Source: Streptomyces liliifuscus (lineage in GTDB: Bacteria > Actinomycetota > Actinomycetes > Streptomycetales > Streptomycetaceae). From it: 64,000 nt of DNA. Positions 1-7,414 of this stretch are shown here, piece after piece; within the stretch, counting starts at the first letter, position 1, and every line of letters starts with the position of its first letter. Below the pieces are notes generated by a model. The model saw only the letters and a program-made list of their open reading frames with translations, did no database searches and was not told the origin of the DNA. Where the stretch lies: contig NZ_CP066832.1 in NCBI RefSeq assembly GCF_016598615.1, forward strand, positions 62,001 to 126,000, written 5' to 3'. The position numbers and the translations under genes were made by a program.

Positions 1-2
1 AG

Positions 3-263
3 CGCCACGCCGACCTCAAGGAGGAGTTCTACGCGCGGGTGCGTACGGAAACGCACCAGACGCCGGAAGTCGAGAGGCGGCTTCGCAAAGAGGTTGTCCG
101 CCTGAAAGAAGTTCTCAAGGACTCCCGGGCTGCCGAGGCCGAGTCCCGGCATCGAGCCGAGCAGATGGCCCTCGCGGCAGCCGTTCTCATCCTCCGGACC
201 TCCACCGGCCAGGACCACACCGCCTCCGGAAACGTCGTCCCACTCCACCCGCCCCGCGACTGA
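3..263 (+). CDS. C-terminal part of a Tn554 TnpC-like / DUF6262-type protein (cut by window edge)
   Basis: The frame is open from the left edge, so this is the tail of a longer gene; the GTG at 39 is only an internal codon. The visible 86 residues begin RHADLKEEFYARV and continue into a charged heptad-rich stretch (VERRLRKEVVRLKEVL) that should form a coiled coil, ending in a short proline-rich tail. DUF6262 / TnpC proteins accompany the tyrosine recombinases of Tn554-type transposons and have this arrangement: a small HTH, then a coiled coil. The assignment rests on a fragment. If right, the end of a mobile element lies just left of the arsenic genes. Confidence 0.5.
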   Translation, partial: RHADLKEEFYARVRTETHQTPEVERRLRKEVVRLKEVLKDSRAAEAESRHRAEQMALAAAVLILRTSTGQDHTASGNVVPLHPPRD

Positions 264-461
264 GAGATCAGGTTCAGGCGACGACGCGTTCCTTCCATGT
301 CCGCTGGACACACTCCCGCACGGGCCGGCTCGCGCCGCCGGGTGCCAGGGCCGCGTTGAACTCGCGGACGCAGTCCGAGCGTTGGCTGCCCACACCACGG
401 TGGATTCGTACGGGCGACGCGAAAGCAGTGTGGATCCGGCTTCCGCATGCCCTGTGCGCGG

Positions 462-1124
462 TCAGTGCTGGGCCGGGACGCCGAGGTCGTCGAGGAGGCC
501 GCGGACACGGCGCTCGATGTCGTCGCGGATGGGCCGGACGTCGTCGACGGTCCTGCCCGCGGGGTCGTCCAGGGTCCAGTCGAGGTAGCGCTTGCCGGGG
601 AACACCGGGCAGGCGTCGCCGCAGCCCATGCTGACGACGACGTCGGCGGCGCGGACGATCTCGTCGGTCCAGGGCTTGGTGAACTCGCGGGAGATGTCGA
701 TGCCGCGTTCGCTCATGGCGGCGATGGCTGCCGGGTTGACCTCGAAGCCGGGTTCGGAGCCGCCGGACCAGGCGACGGCGTTGTCGCCGGCGAGGTGCTG
801 GAAGAAGCCCATGGCCATCTGGCTGCGGCCGGCGTTGTGGACGCAGAGGAAGAGGACGACGGGCTTGCCGTCGGTGTGGTGGCCTTCGATCTTGGCCAGG
901 GCGCGCAGGCGCTGGCGGGCGAAGCGTTCGGCGATGAGGGGGAGGTAGTTGGGGATGGTGCTGCGGCCGGCGAACTGGTCGTAGCTGGTGTGCAGGAACC
1001 GTTCGATGGTCTCCTGGCCGAAGATCCCGTCGAACTCCCGGCTCAGGTGGGTGGCTGCGGTGCGCAGGGCGAGTTGCTGGTCGATGCTCAGGTTGCGGTG
1101 CGGGGTGGGCGCGGTCTCAGTCAT
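462..1124 (-). CDS. arsC: Arsenate reductase with N-terminal three-helix extension
   Basis: Reduces arsenate to arsenite in the cytoplasm. Residues 1-80 form a helical extension (SIDQQLALRTAATHLSREF) known from some actinobacterial ArsC proteins. Residues 88-220 are the low-molecular-weight phosphatase-like domain, with P-loop CVHNAGRSQ (Cys94) and the redox pair Cys168/Cys172 in MGCGDACP. The ATG at 1124 was chosen over longer starts because AGGAGG lies 6 bases upstream. The start overlaps the end of the ArsR-phosphatase fusion by 8 bases, so translation is probably coupled. Whether mycothiol or thioredoxin supplies electrons cannot be read from the sequence; it differs from the 4718 copy, which lacks the extension. 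Confidence 0.9.
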   Translation of the reverse strand: MTETAPTPHRNLSIDQQLALRTAATHLSREFDGIFGQETIERFLHTSYDQFAGRSTIPNYLPLIAERFARQRLRALAKIEGHHTDGKPVVLFLCVHNAGRSQMAMGFFQHLAGDNAVAWSGGSEPGFEVNPAAIAAMSERGIDISREFTKPWTDEIVRAADVVVSMGCGDACPVFPGKRYLDWTLDDPAGRTVDDVRPIRDDIERRVRGLLDDLGVPAQH

Positions 1125-1812
1125 CGCTGCCTCCTGGAGGGCGGACGGCGGGGGCCAGCCGGTCGATCCGGTCGGCGAGATCACTCAGGGCGTCGGCGAA
1201 GGCGTCGTCGGTGCCGGTGCGGGTGGGGTCGGGTACCGACCAGTGCAGGCGGTCGGGGACCCGGGGGCCGAGCTGCTCGTGAGCGTTGTCGCAGACGGCG
1301 ACCACGAGGTCGTCCGGGCGCAGCGTCTCGTCGATGTGGGAGGTACGGGCGTGGGCCAGGGAGAGGCCGTGTCTGCGTGCGGTCGCCACGGCTCGGGGGT
1401 GGACGCGCTGAGCTGGTTCGGTTCCGGCCGAGGCGGCGGGGACGGTGCTGTGGCGCTTCCAGAGGGCCGCGGCGAGGTGGGAGCGGGCGGAGTTGTGGGT
1501 GCAGACGAACACCACACGGGGCGCCGTCCGCAGGGGTGCGGGCATGGTGTCGGCCAGGGTTTCCACGCGCAGGCGCAGGTAGGTGCGCCGACGGTCGCCT
1601 TCGGAGCGGGACCGCTCGATCAGGCCGACCTGTTCGAGCAGCTTGAGGTGGTGGGCCAGGAGGTTGCTGGGCAGGCCCAGCTCCTGGCCGAGTTCGCCGG
1701 GCGAGGCATCGCCCAGCAGCAGCCGGTCGATGATCGCCAGACGCGCGGGTTCCCCCAGTGCCGCGTGCCGTTGTGCTCGCGCCACCACCGATTCAGACCA
1801 CTCAACGTTCAT
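1117..1812 (-). CDS. ArsR repressor fused to a low-molecular-weight phosphatase / arsenate reductase-like domain
   Basis: A 231-residue two-domain protein. Residues 8-85 are an ArsR-type winged helix (ELGLPSNLLAHHLKLLEQVGL). Residues 98-231 are an LMWP/ArsC-like domain with P-loop CTHNSARS (Cys104) and the later VAVCDNAHEQLGP segment. It lacks the CxxxC resolving pair of the two stand-alone ArsC proteins. Known fusions of this type pair As(III) sensing with phosphatase chemistry. The ATG at 1812 lies inside a 29-bp imperfect palindrome at 1802-1830, which fits autorepression. The longer start at 1848 would read through that palindrome and is less likely. It is first in an operon with arsC. 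Confidence 0.85.
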   Translation of the reverse strand: MNVEWSESVVARAQRHAALGEPARLAIIDRLLLGDASPGELGQELGLPSNLLAHHLKLLEQVGLIERSRSEGDRRRTYLRLRVETLADTMPAPLRTAPRVVFVCTHNSARSHLAAALWKRHSTVPAASAGTEPAQRVHPRAVATARRHGLSLAHARTSHIDETLRPDDLVVAVCDNAHEQLGPRVPDRLHWSVPDPTRTGTDDAFADALSDLADRIDRLAPAVRPPGGSDD

Positions 1813-1830
1813 TGACTCAATTTTCGTTGA
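1802..1830. promoter_or_regulatory. Putative ArsR operator overlapping the start of the fusion gene
   Basis: A 29-bp inverted repeat centred on C1816 has 14-base arms. The outer TCAACG/CGTTGA and inner ATTGA/TCAAT blocks pair perfectly, giving 11 of 14 matches. It covers the ATG at 1810-1812 (minus strand). ArsR dimers typically bind such imperfect palindromes over promoters. Confidence 0.65.
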
Positions 1831-1890
1831 GCTAATGCCAGGTGTCAATGCATCCCGCAGAGGTCAGGAGGCCGGTGTGCGAGAAAGGTG

Positions 1891-3324
1891 TCAGAAGACG
1901 CCCAGCATCCGGCGCTGCACGTCGAGGTGGTGCTCGCTCATCCACGCCTGCGCCGCGACCTGGACCGCGTCCCACGGAGAGCCCAGCGGTGGGGTGTAGG
2001 AGAGGTCGAGTTCGCTGAGGCTGTCGACCGGCATGCCGTGGAACAGCGCGGTCGCGTACGTGTCCACCCGCTTGGAGATCTCCGCCCCGCGCCGTCCGAC
2101 GAGCTGGGCGCCCAGCAGAATGCCGCTTGAGGTGTCCCCGGTGACGCGGATCGAGATCGGGGTGGCGCCAGGGTAGTACGCCTTGTGGTCGTCAGGGCGG
2201 CTCGCGGTGGTCGCCGGAGTCCAGCCCCGCCCGGCAGCTCCTGCTTCGTGGTCGCGCAGGCCAGTGCGGGCAGCGACGAGGTCGAAGACCTTGACCACCT
2301 GGGTGCCGAGACTGCCCGCGAACCAGCGGGTGCCGCCGAGGGCGTTCTCGCCCGCGATCCGGCCCTGCTTGTGGGCGGTCGTCCCCAGCGGCAGCCAGGT
2401 CTTGCCGAGGAGACGGTGGTGCGTGACGGCGCAGTCTCCGGCTGCGTACACGTCGGGCAGCGAGGTGCGCATGTACTCGTCGACGTCGATCGCGCCCTTC
2501 ACGCCGAGCAGGGCTCCGGCGGCAGAGGCGAGGGCGGTGTCGGGGCGTACGCCGACGACGACCAGGACGAGGTCGGCGCCGCGGGTGAACGTTCTGCCGT
2601 CGGGTCCGGTGGCCCGTACCTGAAGGATGTCGCCGGCGGGGTCGCGGGTGATCGCGGAGACCTGGGTGCCGGTGATGACCTCGACCCCGTTGGCGGTGAG
2701 TTCGTCATGGACGACGGCGCCGAGCTCGGGGTCGGCGGTGGGCAGGACCTCGGGAAGGGCCTCGATCTGGGTGACCTGGAGGCCGCGGGTGGTGAGGGCC
2801 TCGGCCATCTCCAGGCCGATGTAGCCGGCGCCGATGACGACGGCCGACTTCGGGCTGCGTGCGGCAAGGGACTGCATGATCCCGAAGGTGTCGCCCATGC
2901 TGTGCACGAGGTGGACGCCGTCCTGCGGGCCGAGCGCGTCCGGTCCGCTCAGCCCCTCGATGGGCGGGCGGACGCTGACCGCGCCGGTGCCCACGATCAG
3001 CGCGTCGTACGGCAGTTCCTCGGCACGGCCCTCGGTATCACGCACGACCAGCCGCTTGCCGGTCACGTCGATGCCGGTGGCGAGGGTGTCAGTGCGCACC
3101 TGCATCCCGGTGGCCTTCAGGTCGGCCAGCGTGCGGTGGGCCAGATCGCTCCAGTGGCCGACCTCGCCGGATACGTAGTACGGGATGCCGCAGATGGAGA
3201 AATTCGGGTAGGCGTCGGCCACCACCACGGTGACCTCGCTGTCGGGATCCAGCTCGCGGGCGCGCAGGGCCGCGCTGATTCCGGCGTCGCTGCCGCCGAT
3301 GGCGACGATGCGTTTGCTGGCCAC
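1891..3324 (-). CDS. FAD/NAD(P)-dependent CoA-disulfide reductase-like flavoprotein
   Basis: A 477-residue pyridine nucleotide-disulfide oxidoreductase. Near the N-terminus is a Rossmann FAD site, IVAIGGSDAGISAAL. Around residue 43 is SICGIPYY, the single-cysteine active-site motif of CoA-disulfide reductases and NADH peroxidases. The central VVIGAGYIGLEMAEAL is the NAD(P)H site, followed by the second FAD motif VYAAGDCA. The GTG at 3324 has GGAGG 8 bases upstream and gives the canonical N-terminus; the longer ATG at 3384 adds a proline-rich unrelated stretch. It is the last gene of the arsC-trxB-trxA group on this strand. A role in recycling low-molecular-weight thiols during arsenate reduction is inferred from context. 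Confidence 0.8.
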   Translation of the reverse strand: MASKRIVAIGGSDAGISAALRARELDPDSEVTVVVADAYPNFSICGIPYYVSGEVGHWSDLAHRTLADLKATGMQVRTDTLATGIDVTGKRLVVRDTEGRAEELPYDALIVGTGAVSVRPPIEGLSGPDALGPQDGVHLVHSMGDTFGIMQSLAARSPKSAVVIGAGYIGLEMAEALTTRGLQVTQIEALPEVLPTADPELGAVVHDELTANGVEVITGTQVSAITRDPAGDILQVRATGPDGRTFTRGADLVLVVVGVRPDTALASAAGALLGVKGAIDVDEYMRTSLPDVYAAGDCAVTHHRLLGKTWLPLGTTAHKQGRIAGENALGGTRWFAGSLGTQVVKVFDLVAARTGLRDHEAGAAGRGWTPATTASRPDDHKAYYPGATPISIRVTGDTSSGILLGAQLVGRRGAEISKRVDTYATALFHGMPVDSLSELDLSYTPPLGSPWDAVQVAAQAWMSEHHLDVQRRMLGVF

Positions 3325-3396
3325 CGGATACCTCCGTGGAGATCGGAGAAGGGGAGGTGGTGGGGGCGCTGTTCGCGCCCCCACCGGCGTCGCGTG

Positions 3397-3720
3397 TCAG
3401 GCGAGGTGTTCGGCGAGATCGCGTTCGAGGGCGGCCTTCGGCTTGGCGCCCACGATGGTCTGCACGACCTCGCCGCCCTTGTAGAGGTGCAGCGTCGGGA
3501 TGGACATCACGCCGTACTGCGCGGCGATGGCCGGGTTCTCGTCGATGTTGAGCTTGACGATCTCGATCTTGTCGCCGTGCTCCGCGGCGATCGCCTCCAG
3601 CGACGGGGCGAGCTGGCGGCACGGGCCACACCAGGCGGCCCAGAAGTCGACCAGGACGGGCTTGTCACTGGTGAGCACGTCCTGAGCGAAGGAGTCGTCG
3701 GTGACGTTCTTGAGAGCCAT
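3397..3720 (-). CDS. trxA: Thioredoxin
   Basis: A 107-residue classical thioredoxin with active site WCGPC (about residues 30-34), the cis-proline motif SIPTL and the usual KGG turn. It lies 17 bases downstream of trxB and behind arsC, so this cluster carries a complete reductase-thioredoxin-arsenate reductase chain. That supports thioredoxin as electron donor to the ArsC at 4718. It is cytoplasmic, with no signal peptide. Confidence 0.95.
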   Translation of the reverse strand: MALKNVTDDSFAQDVLTSDKPVLVDFWAAWCGPCRQLAPSLEAIAAEHGDKIEIVKLNIDENPAIAAQYGVMSIPTLHLYKGGEVVQTIVGAKPKAALERDLAEHLA

Positions 3721-3737
3721 GGTCTTCCTCCCGGGCG

Positions 3738-4721
3738 TCAGACGGCCGCTACGGCCGGTTCGCCTGCGGCGTCGGCGTCGCTCAGGGCGGCCAGGTACCG
3801 CTCGGCGTCCAGGGCTGCGGCGCAGCCGGAGCCGGCCGCGGTGATCGCCTGCCGGTAGGTGTGGTCGACCACGTCACCGGCGCCGAAGACGCCGGCGATG
3901 TTCGTACAGGTGGAGGGGGAGGCGACCTTGAGGTAGCCCTCGTCGTCCAGGTCGAGCTGGCCGGTGACCAGGTCGGTGCGCGGGTCGTGGCCGATCGCGA
4001 CGAACAGGCCCGTAGCGGGGAGTTCGGAGGTCTCGCCGGTGACGGTGTCGCGCAGGATGAGCCCGCCGAGCTTGCCGTCGTCCTCGCGGATCTCGGCGAC
4101 CTCGCTGTTCCAGGCGAAGGAGATCTTCGGGTCGGCGAACGCGCGGTCCTGCATGGTCTTGGAGGCCCGCAGGGTGTCGCGGCGGTGGACGACGGTCACG
4201 GAGCGGGCGAAGCGGGAGAGGAAGGTGGCCTCCTCCATCGCCGTGTCACCGCCACCGACCACCACGATGTCGTGCTCGCGGAAGAAGAAGCCGTCGCAGG
4301 TCGCGCAGTACGACACGCCCCGGCCGGAGAGCGCGTCCTCGCCGGGCAGGTTCAGCTTGCGGTGCTGCGAGCCGGTCGCCACGATCACGGCCCTCGCCCG
4401 GTGGACCGTACCCGCGCTGTCGGTGACGGTCTTGACCGCGCCGGTGAGGTCGACCTCGACGATGTCGTCGGGGACCAGCTCGGTGCCGAAGCGTTCGGCC
4501 TGGGCCCGCATGTTGTCCATCAGGTCCGGGCCCATGATGCCGTCGCGGAAGCCGGGGAAGTTCTCCACCTCGGTCGTCTGCACCAGCGCGCCGCCGGCCG
4601 TGACCGCGCCCTCGAAGACCAGCGGCTTCAGCGAGGCGCGGGCGGTGTAGAGGGCAGCGGTGTATCCGGCGGGACCGGAGCCGACGATGATGACGTTGCG
4701 TATGTCCGCCGCCGTGCTCAT
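3738..4721 (-). CDS. trxB: Thioredoxin reductase (ArsT-type)
   Basis: A 327-residue low-molecular-weight thioredoxin reductase that passes electrons from NADPH through FAD to thioredoxin. FAD motif GSGPAG lies at 14-19, redox CATC at Cys139/Cys142, NADPH motif GGGDTAMEEA in the middle, and the C-terminal FAD motif GVFGAGDVVD. Its ATG overlaps the arsC stop by 4 bases (ATGA), so the two are translationally coupled. A thioredoxin reductase gene (arsT) is known from Streptomyces arsenic clusters such as that of plasmid pHZ227. Confidence 0.95.
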   Translation of the reverse strand: MSTAADIRNVIIVGSGPAGYTAALYTARASLKPLVFEGAVTAGGALVQTTEVENFPGFRDGIMGPDLMDNMRAQAERFGTELVPDDIVEVDLTGAVKTVTDSAGTVHRARAVIVATGSQHRKLNLPGEDALSGRGVSYCATCDGFFFREHDIVVVGGGDTAMEEATFLSRFARSVTVVHRRDTLRASKTMQDRAFADPKISFAWNSEVAEIREDDGKLGGLILRDTVTGETSELPATGLFVAIGHDPRTDLVTGQLDLDDEGYLKVASPSTCTNIAGVFGAGDVVDHTYRQAITAAGSGCAAALDAERYLAALSDADAAGEPAVAAV

Positions 4722-5131
4722 GCCTGGGGCTCCGGCGCGATCTCCTTGATCAGGCCCTCGACCAGCACCTTGATCTCATCCCGGATCGGGCGTACGGCCT
4801 CGACGCCCTGGCCCGCCGGGTCCTCCAGCTGCCAGTCCAGGTACCGCTTGCCCGGGAAGACCGGGCACGTGTCGCCGCAGCCCATGGTGATGCAGACGTC
4901 CGACTCCTTCACCGCGTCCACGGTGAGCATCTTCGGGACCTCGGCGGAGATGTCGATGCCGACCTCGGCCATGGCCTCGACAGCGGCCGGGTTGACGCCC
5001 GCGCCCGGGTTGGAGCCGGCGGAACGGACCTCGACACGGTCCCCGGCCAGGTGGGTCAGCCACGCGGCGGCCATCTGGGAACGGCCGGCGTTGTGGACAC
5101 AGACGAACAGCACGGAGGGCTTGTCGGACAT
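4718..5131 (-). CDS. arsC: Arsenate reductase, probably thioredoxin-coupled
   Basis: A 137-residue LMWP-fold arsenate reductase. P-loop CVHNAGRSQ carries Cys11; Cys85 and Cys89 in MGCGDTCP are the likely resolving pair, with Cys80 nearby. The ATG at 5131 is chosen because it places the P-loop at the normal distance from the N-terminus; the frame extends upstream without homology. It heads the minus-strand operon arsC-trxB-trxA-flavoprotein, divergent from arsR at 5223. Linkage to trxB and trxA favours thioredoxin as reductant. It is a second arsC 3.6 kb from the extended one. Confidence 0.92.
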   Translation of the reverse strand: MSDKPSVLFVCVHNAGRSQMAAAWLTHLAGDRVEVRSAGSNPGAGVNPAAVEAMAEVGIDISAEVPKMLTVDAVKESDVCITMGCGDTCPVFPGKRYLDWQLEDPAGQGVEAVRPIRDEIKVLVEGLIKEIAPEPQA

Positions 5132-5184
5132 CAGAGGTCTCTCTTGTCTCACGACCGGATCAGGTGCAAATGATGTCAGCACCC

Positions 5185-5219
5185 GGTGGTGTCAGCCACC
5201 ACTGATGTGACAGTATCAG
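5185..5219. promoter_or_regulatory. Divergent arsC/arsR promoter region with two inverted repeats
   Basis: The 91-base gap between divergent arsC and arsR contains GGTGG/CCACC (5185-5189 and 5196-5200) and CTGAT/ATCAG (5202-5206 and 5215-5219), with several TGATGTCAG-like half sites around them. These are plausible ArsR operators controlling both directions. Which repeat is bound cannot be decided by eye. Confidence 0.4.
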
Positions 5220-5222
5220 CCC

Positions 5223-5531
5223 ATGATGACGTCAGTCGACACTGATCTGATCCGGGTTCTGGCCGACCCGCTCAGGCTCCAAATCGTGACCCTGCTCGCC
5301 AAAGAGACCCTGTGCACCACCCACCTCGTGGAGGAGACCGGTGCCAAACAGACCAACCTCTCCAACCACATGAAGGTGCTGCGCGAGGCCGGGGTCGTCG
5401 AGACGGAACCGTGCGGCCGGTACATCTACTACCGGCTCAAGCCCGACGTCATCGCCCAGCTCGCCAGTCAGTTCGCCGACCTGGCCGAGTCCGCTCGCAC
5501 CGCCGCCGAGAACAAGAGGGCCTGCCCATGA
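5223..5531 (+). CDS. arsR: ArsR-family arsenic repressor
   Basis: A 102-residue winged-helix repressor (LSNHMKVLREAGVVETEPCGRYIYYRL). Cysteines at 31, 64 and 101 are candidate As(III) ligands; the classical ELCVCDL motif is replaced by TLCTTHL, so the metal site is atypical. Two ATGs (5223, 5226) are equally possible. It overlaps the aquaporin gene by 4 bases and is divergent from arsC, so it probably represses both directions. Confidence 0.9.
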   Translation: MMTSVDTDLIRVLADPLRLQIVTLLAKETLCTTHLVEETGAKQTNLSNHMKVLREAGVVETEPCGRYIYYRLKPDVIAQLASQFADLAESARTAAENKRACP

Positions 5532-6322
5532 CCGCCGCCGAAGCCACCCCGACCACGGAGTCCGCGCCAGCCGGCCCAGCGCCTGAGTCCGTGGCTCCCG
5601 CGCCGGGTGCCACTCCGCCGCGCACCCCGCTGGTCGCCCGGGCCGCCGCCGAACTCATAGGCACCGCCCTGCTCGTGGCGGTCGTGGTCGGCTCCGGCAT
5701 CCAGGCCACCGAACTCACCAAGGACGTCGGCCTCCAGCTGCTGGCCAACTCCACGGCCACCGTCTTCGGCCTCGGCATCCTCATCCTCCTGCTTGGACCG
5801 GTCTCCGGCGCCCACTTCAACCCCGCCGTCACGTTGGCCGAGTGGTGGACCGCCCGCCGCGGCGGCGCCGGCGTCACCGCCCGCGAGCTCGCCGTCTACG
5901 TGCCCTCACAGATCGCCGGTGCGATCTCAGGTGCGATCCTGGCGGACGCGATGTTCGGCGAGCCGCTGGTGAAGTGGTCCACCCACGACCGCTCGGCCGG
6001 GAACCTCCTCCTCGGCGAGGTCGTCGCCACCGCGGGCCTGATCCTGCTGATCTTCGGCCTCGCCCGTACAGACAGGCTCCGCTTCGCCCCGGTCGCGGTC
6101 GCCTCCTACATCGGCGCCGCCTACTGGTTCACCTCGTCCACGTCCTTCGCCAACCCGGCCGTGACGATTGGCCGCGCCTTCACCGACACCTTTGCGGGCA
6201 TCGCCCCCGGCTCGGTGCCGGGCTTCATCGCTATGCAGCTGATCGGCGCGGTGGTGGGCCTGGCATTGGTGGCGGTCATCTTCATGCGCGGCAAGACCGG
6301 CGCCGGGACGCCTTCGGCATGA
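5528..6322 (+). CDS. MIP-family aquaglyceroporin (AqpS-like arsenite channel)
   Basis: A 264-residue membrane channel with a proline/alanine-rich 40-residue N-terminus and six predicted helices. The two pore motifs are HFNPAVT and FANPAVT. In other bacteria, notably Sinorhizobium arsR-aqpS-arsC, an aquaglyceroporin in an ars operon lets As(OH)3 formed from arsenate leave down its gradient. Here it sits between arsR and arsO-like genes with ATGA overlaps on both sides, the position where other Streptomyces clusters carry an arsenite efflux permease. Methylarsenicals are possible additional substrates (inference). Confidence 0.9.
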   Translation: MTAAEATPTTESAPAGPAPESVAPAPGATPPRTPLVARAAAELIGTALLVAVVVGSGIQATELTKDVGLQLLANSTATVFGLGILILLLGPVSGAHFNPAVTLAEWWTARRGGAGVTARELAVYVPSQIAGAISGAILADAMFGEPLVKWSTHDRSAGNLLLGEVVATAGLILLIFGLARTDRLRFAPVAVASYIGAAYWFTSSTSFANPAVTIGRAFTDTFAGIAPGSVPGFIAMQLIGAVVGLALVAVIFMRGKTGAGTPSA

Positions 6323-7380
6323 CGCAGCGCACGGACGTGGTGGTGATCGGCGGCGGCCAGTCCGGGCTCGCCGCCGGCTACCACCTGCGCCGTCTGGGCG
6401 TCGAGCACGTCATCCTCGACGCCCAGACGGCGCCCGGCGGAGCCTGGCAGCACACCTGGGGCTCCCTCCGCCTCTTCTCGCCTGCGGAGTTCTCGTCCCT
6501 GCCCGGGCGACTGATGCCGGTCCAGCCCGGCGAGAAGTATCCCGATGCGCAGCACGTGGTCGACTACCTCGCCGACTACGAGAAGCGGTACGAGCTGCCC
6601 GTGCAGCGCGGGGTGTGGGTCTCCGAGGTCCACCGCGACGGCGCCTTCCTACGGATCGCCACGGACAGCGGCAACTGGCAGGCCCGCGCGGTCGTCAGCG
6701 CCACCGGCACCTGGACCCGCCCCTTCCTCCCCGCCATCCCCGGCCGCCGCGAGTACACCGGCCGCCAGCTCCACACCGTCCAGTACCAGAGCCCCGCCGA
6801 GTTCGCCGGACAGCGGGTCATCGTCGTGGGCGGTGGCAACTCCGGCGCCCAGATCGCCGCCGACCTCGCCCACGCAGGAATCGACCTGACATGGGTCGCC
6901 CAGCGCCCGCCCCGCTACCTCGCCGACGACATCGACGGCCGCGCCCTCTTCGACCACGCCACCGCCCGCCGCCGCGCCCTGGACGAAGGCCGCACCGACA
7001 CCGGCGGCGTCGCCTCCCTCGGCGACATCGTGGCCATCCCGCCCGTACGCGCCGCCCGCGACGCCGGACTTCTCAGTGCCCGCCCGATGTTCGCCCGCCT
7101 CACGCCGGCCGGGGTCGAGTGGGCCGACGGCACCCGGGCCGAGGCGGACACGGTCATCTGGTGCACCGGCTTCCGTCCCGCCCTCGCCCCCTTCGCCGGC
7201 CTGCGCCTGCGCGGCACCCGCGGCCACATCGCGACCGTCGGCACCCGCGCCGCGGACGAGCCCCGCCTGCACCTGCTCGGCTACGGCGACTGGACCGGAC
7301 CGGCCTCCGCCACCCTCATCGGCGTCGGCCGCCCCGCCCGGGAGGCGGCCAGGGAGATTGCCGGGCTACTGCGGGCTTGA
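6319..7380 (+). CDS. arsO: ArsO-type flavin-dependent monooxygenase
   Basis: A 353-residue flavoprotein monooxygenase. N-terminal FAD motif VVIGGGQSGLAAGYHLRR, then the PGGAW segment typical of the class, central NADPH motif VIVVGGGNSGAQIA, and the WCTGFRP signature. ArsO was first named in the Streptomyces pHZ227 ars cluster; its chemical reaction was not established there, and oxidation of an arsenical is the usual assumption. It starts inside the aquaporin stop codon (ATGA). Its own stop region carries the operator of the next MerR gene. Confidence 0.85.
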   Translation: MTQRTDVVVIGGGQSGLAAGYHLRRLGVEHVILDAQTAPGGAWQHTWGSLRLFSPAEFSSLPGRLMPVQPGEKYPDAQHVVDYLADYEKRYELPVQRGVWVSEVHRDGAFLRIATDSGNWQARAVVSATGTWTRPFLPAIPGRREYTGRQLHTVQYQSPAEFAGQRVIVVGGGNSGAQIAADLAHAGIDLTWVAQRPPRYLADDIDGRALFDHATARRRALDEGRTDTGGVASLGDIVAIPPVRAARDAGLLSARPMFARLTPAGVEWADGTRAEADTVIWCTGFRPALAPFAGLRLRGTRGHIATVGTRAADEPRLHLLGYGDWTGPASATLIGVGRPAREAAREIAGLLRA

Positions 7381-7408
7381 CCTTCGAGTCGGGTTGAAGG
7401 TTTACGTT
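7377..7408 (+). promoter_or_regulatory. MerR-type promoter of the merR/merF/ACR3 unit
   Basis: TTGACC (7377-7382) and TACGTT (7403-7408) are 20 bases apart, the overlong spacer of MerR-activated promoters. Between them is the perfect repeat ACCTTC/GAAGGT (7380-7385 and 7396-7401). The start codon at 7415 lies 6 bases after the -10 box, so the transcript is probably leaderless. Confidence 0.75.
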
Positions 7409-7414
7409 CGAGGT

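Noticed and set aside
447..1646. 399-residue plus-strand frame antisense to arsC and the ArsR fusion
   Set aside because: It is a GC-bias shadow: no domain, no ribosome site, and both antisense genes have clear motifs.
2185..3858. 557-residue plus-strand frame
   Set aside because: Antisense to the flavoprotein and trxA; composition is low-complexity Gly/Ala/Asp with no motif.
5312..6322. Longer aquaporin start inside arsR
   Set aside because: The N-terminal 72 residues would be arsR read in another frame; ATG 5528 has the typical ATGA coupling.
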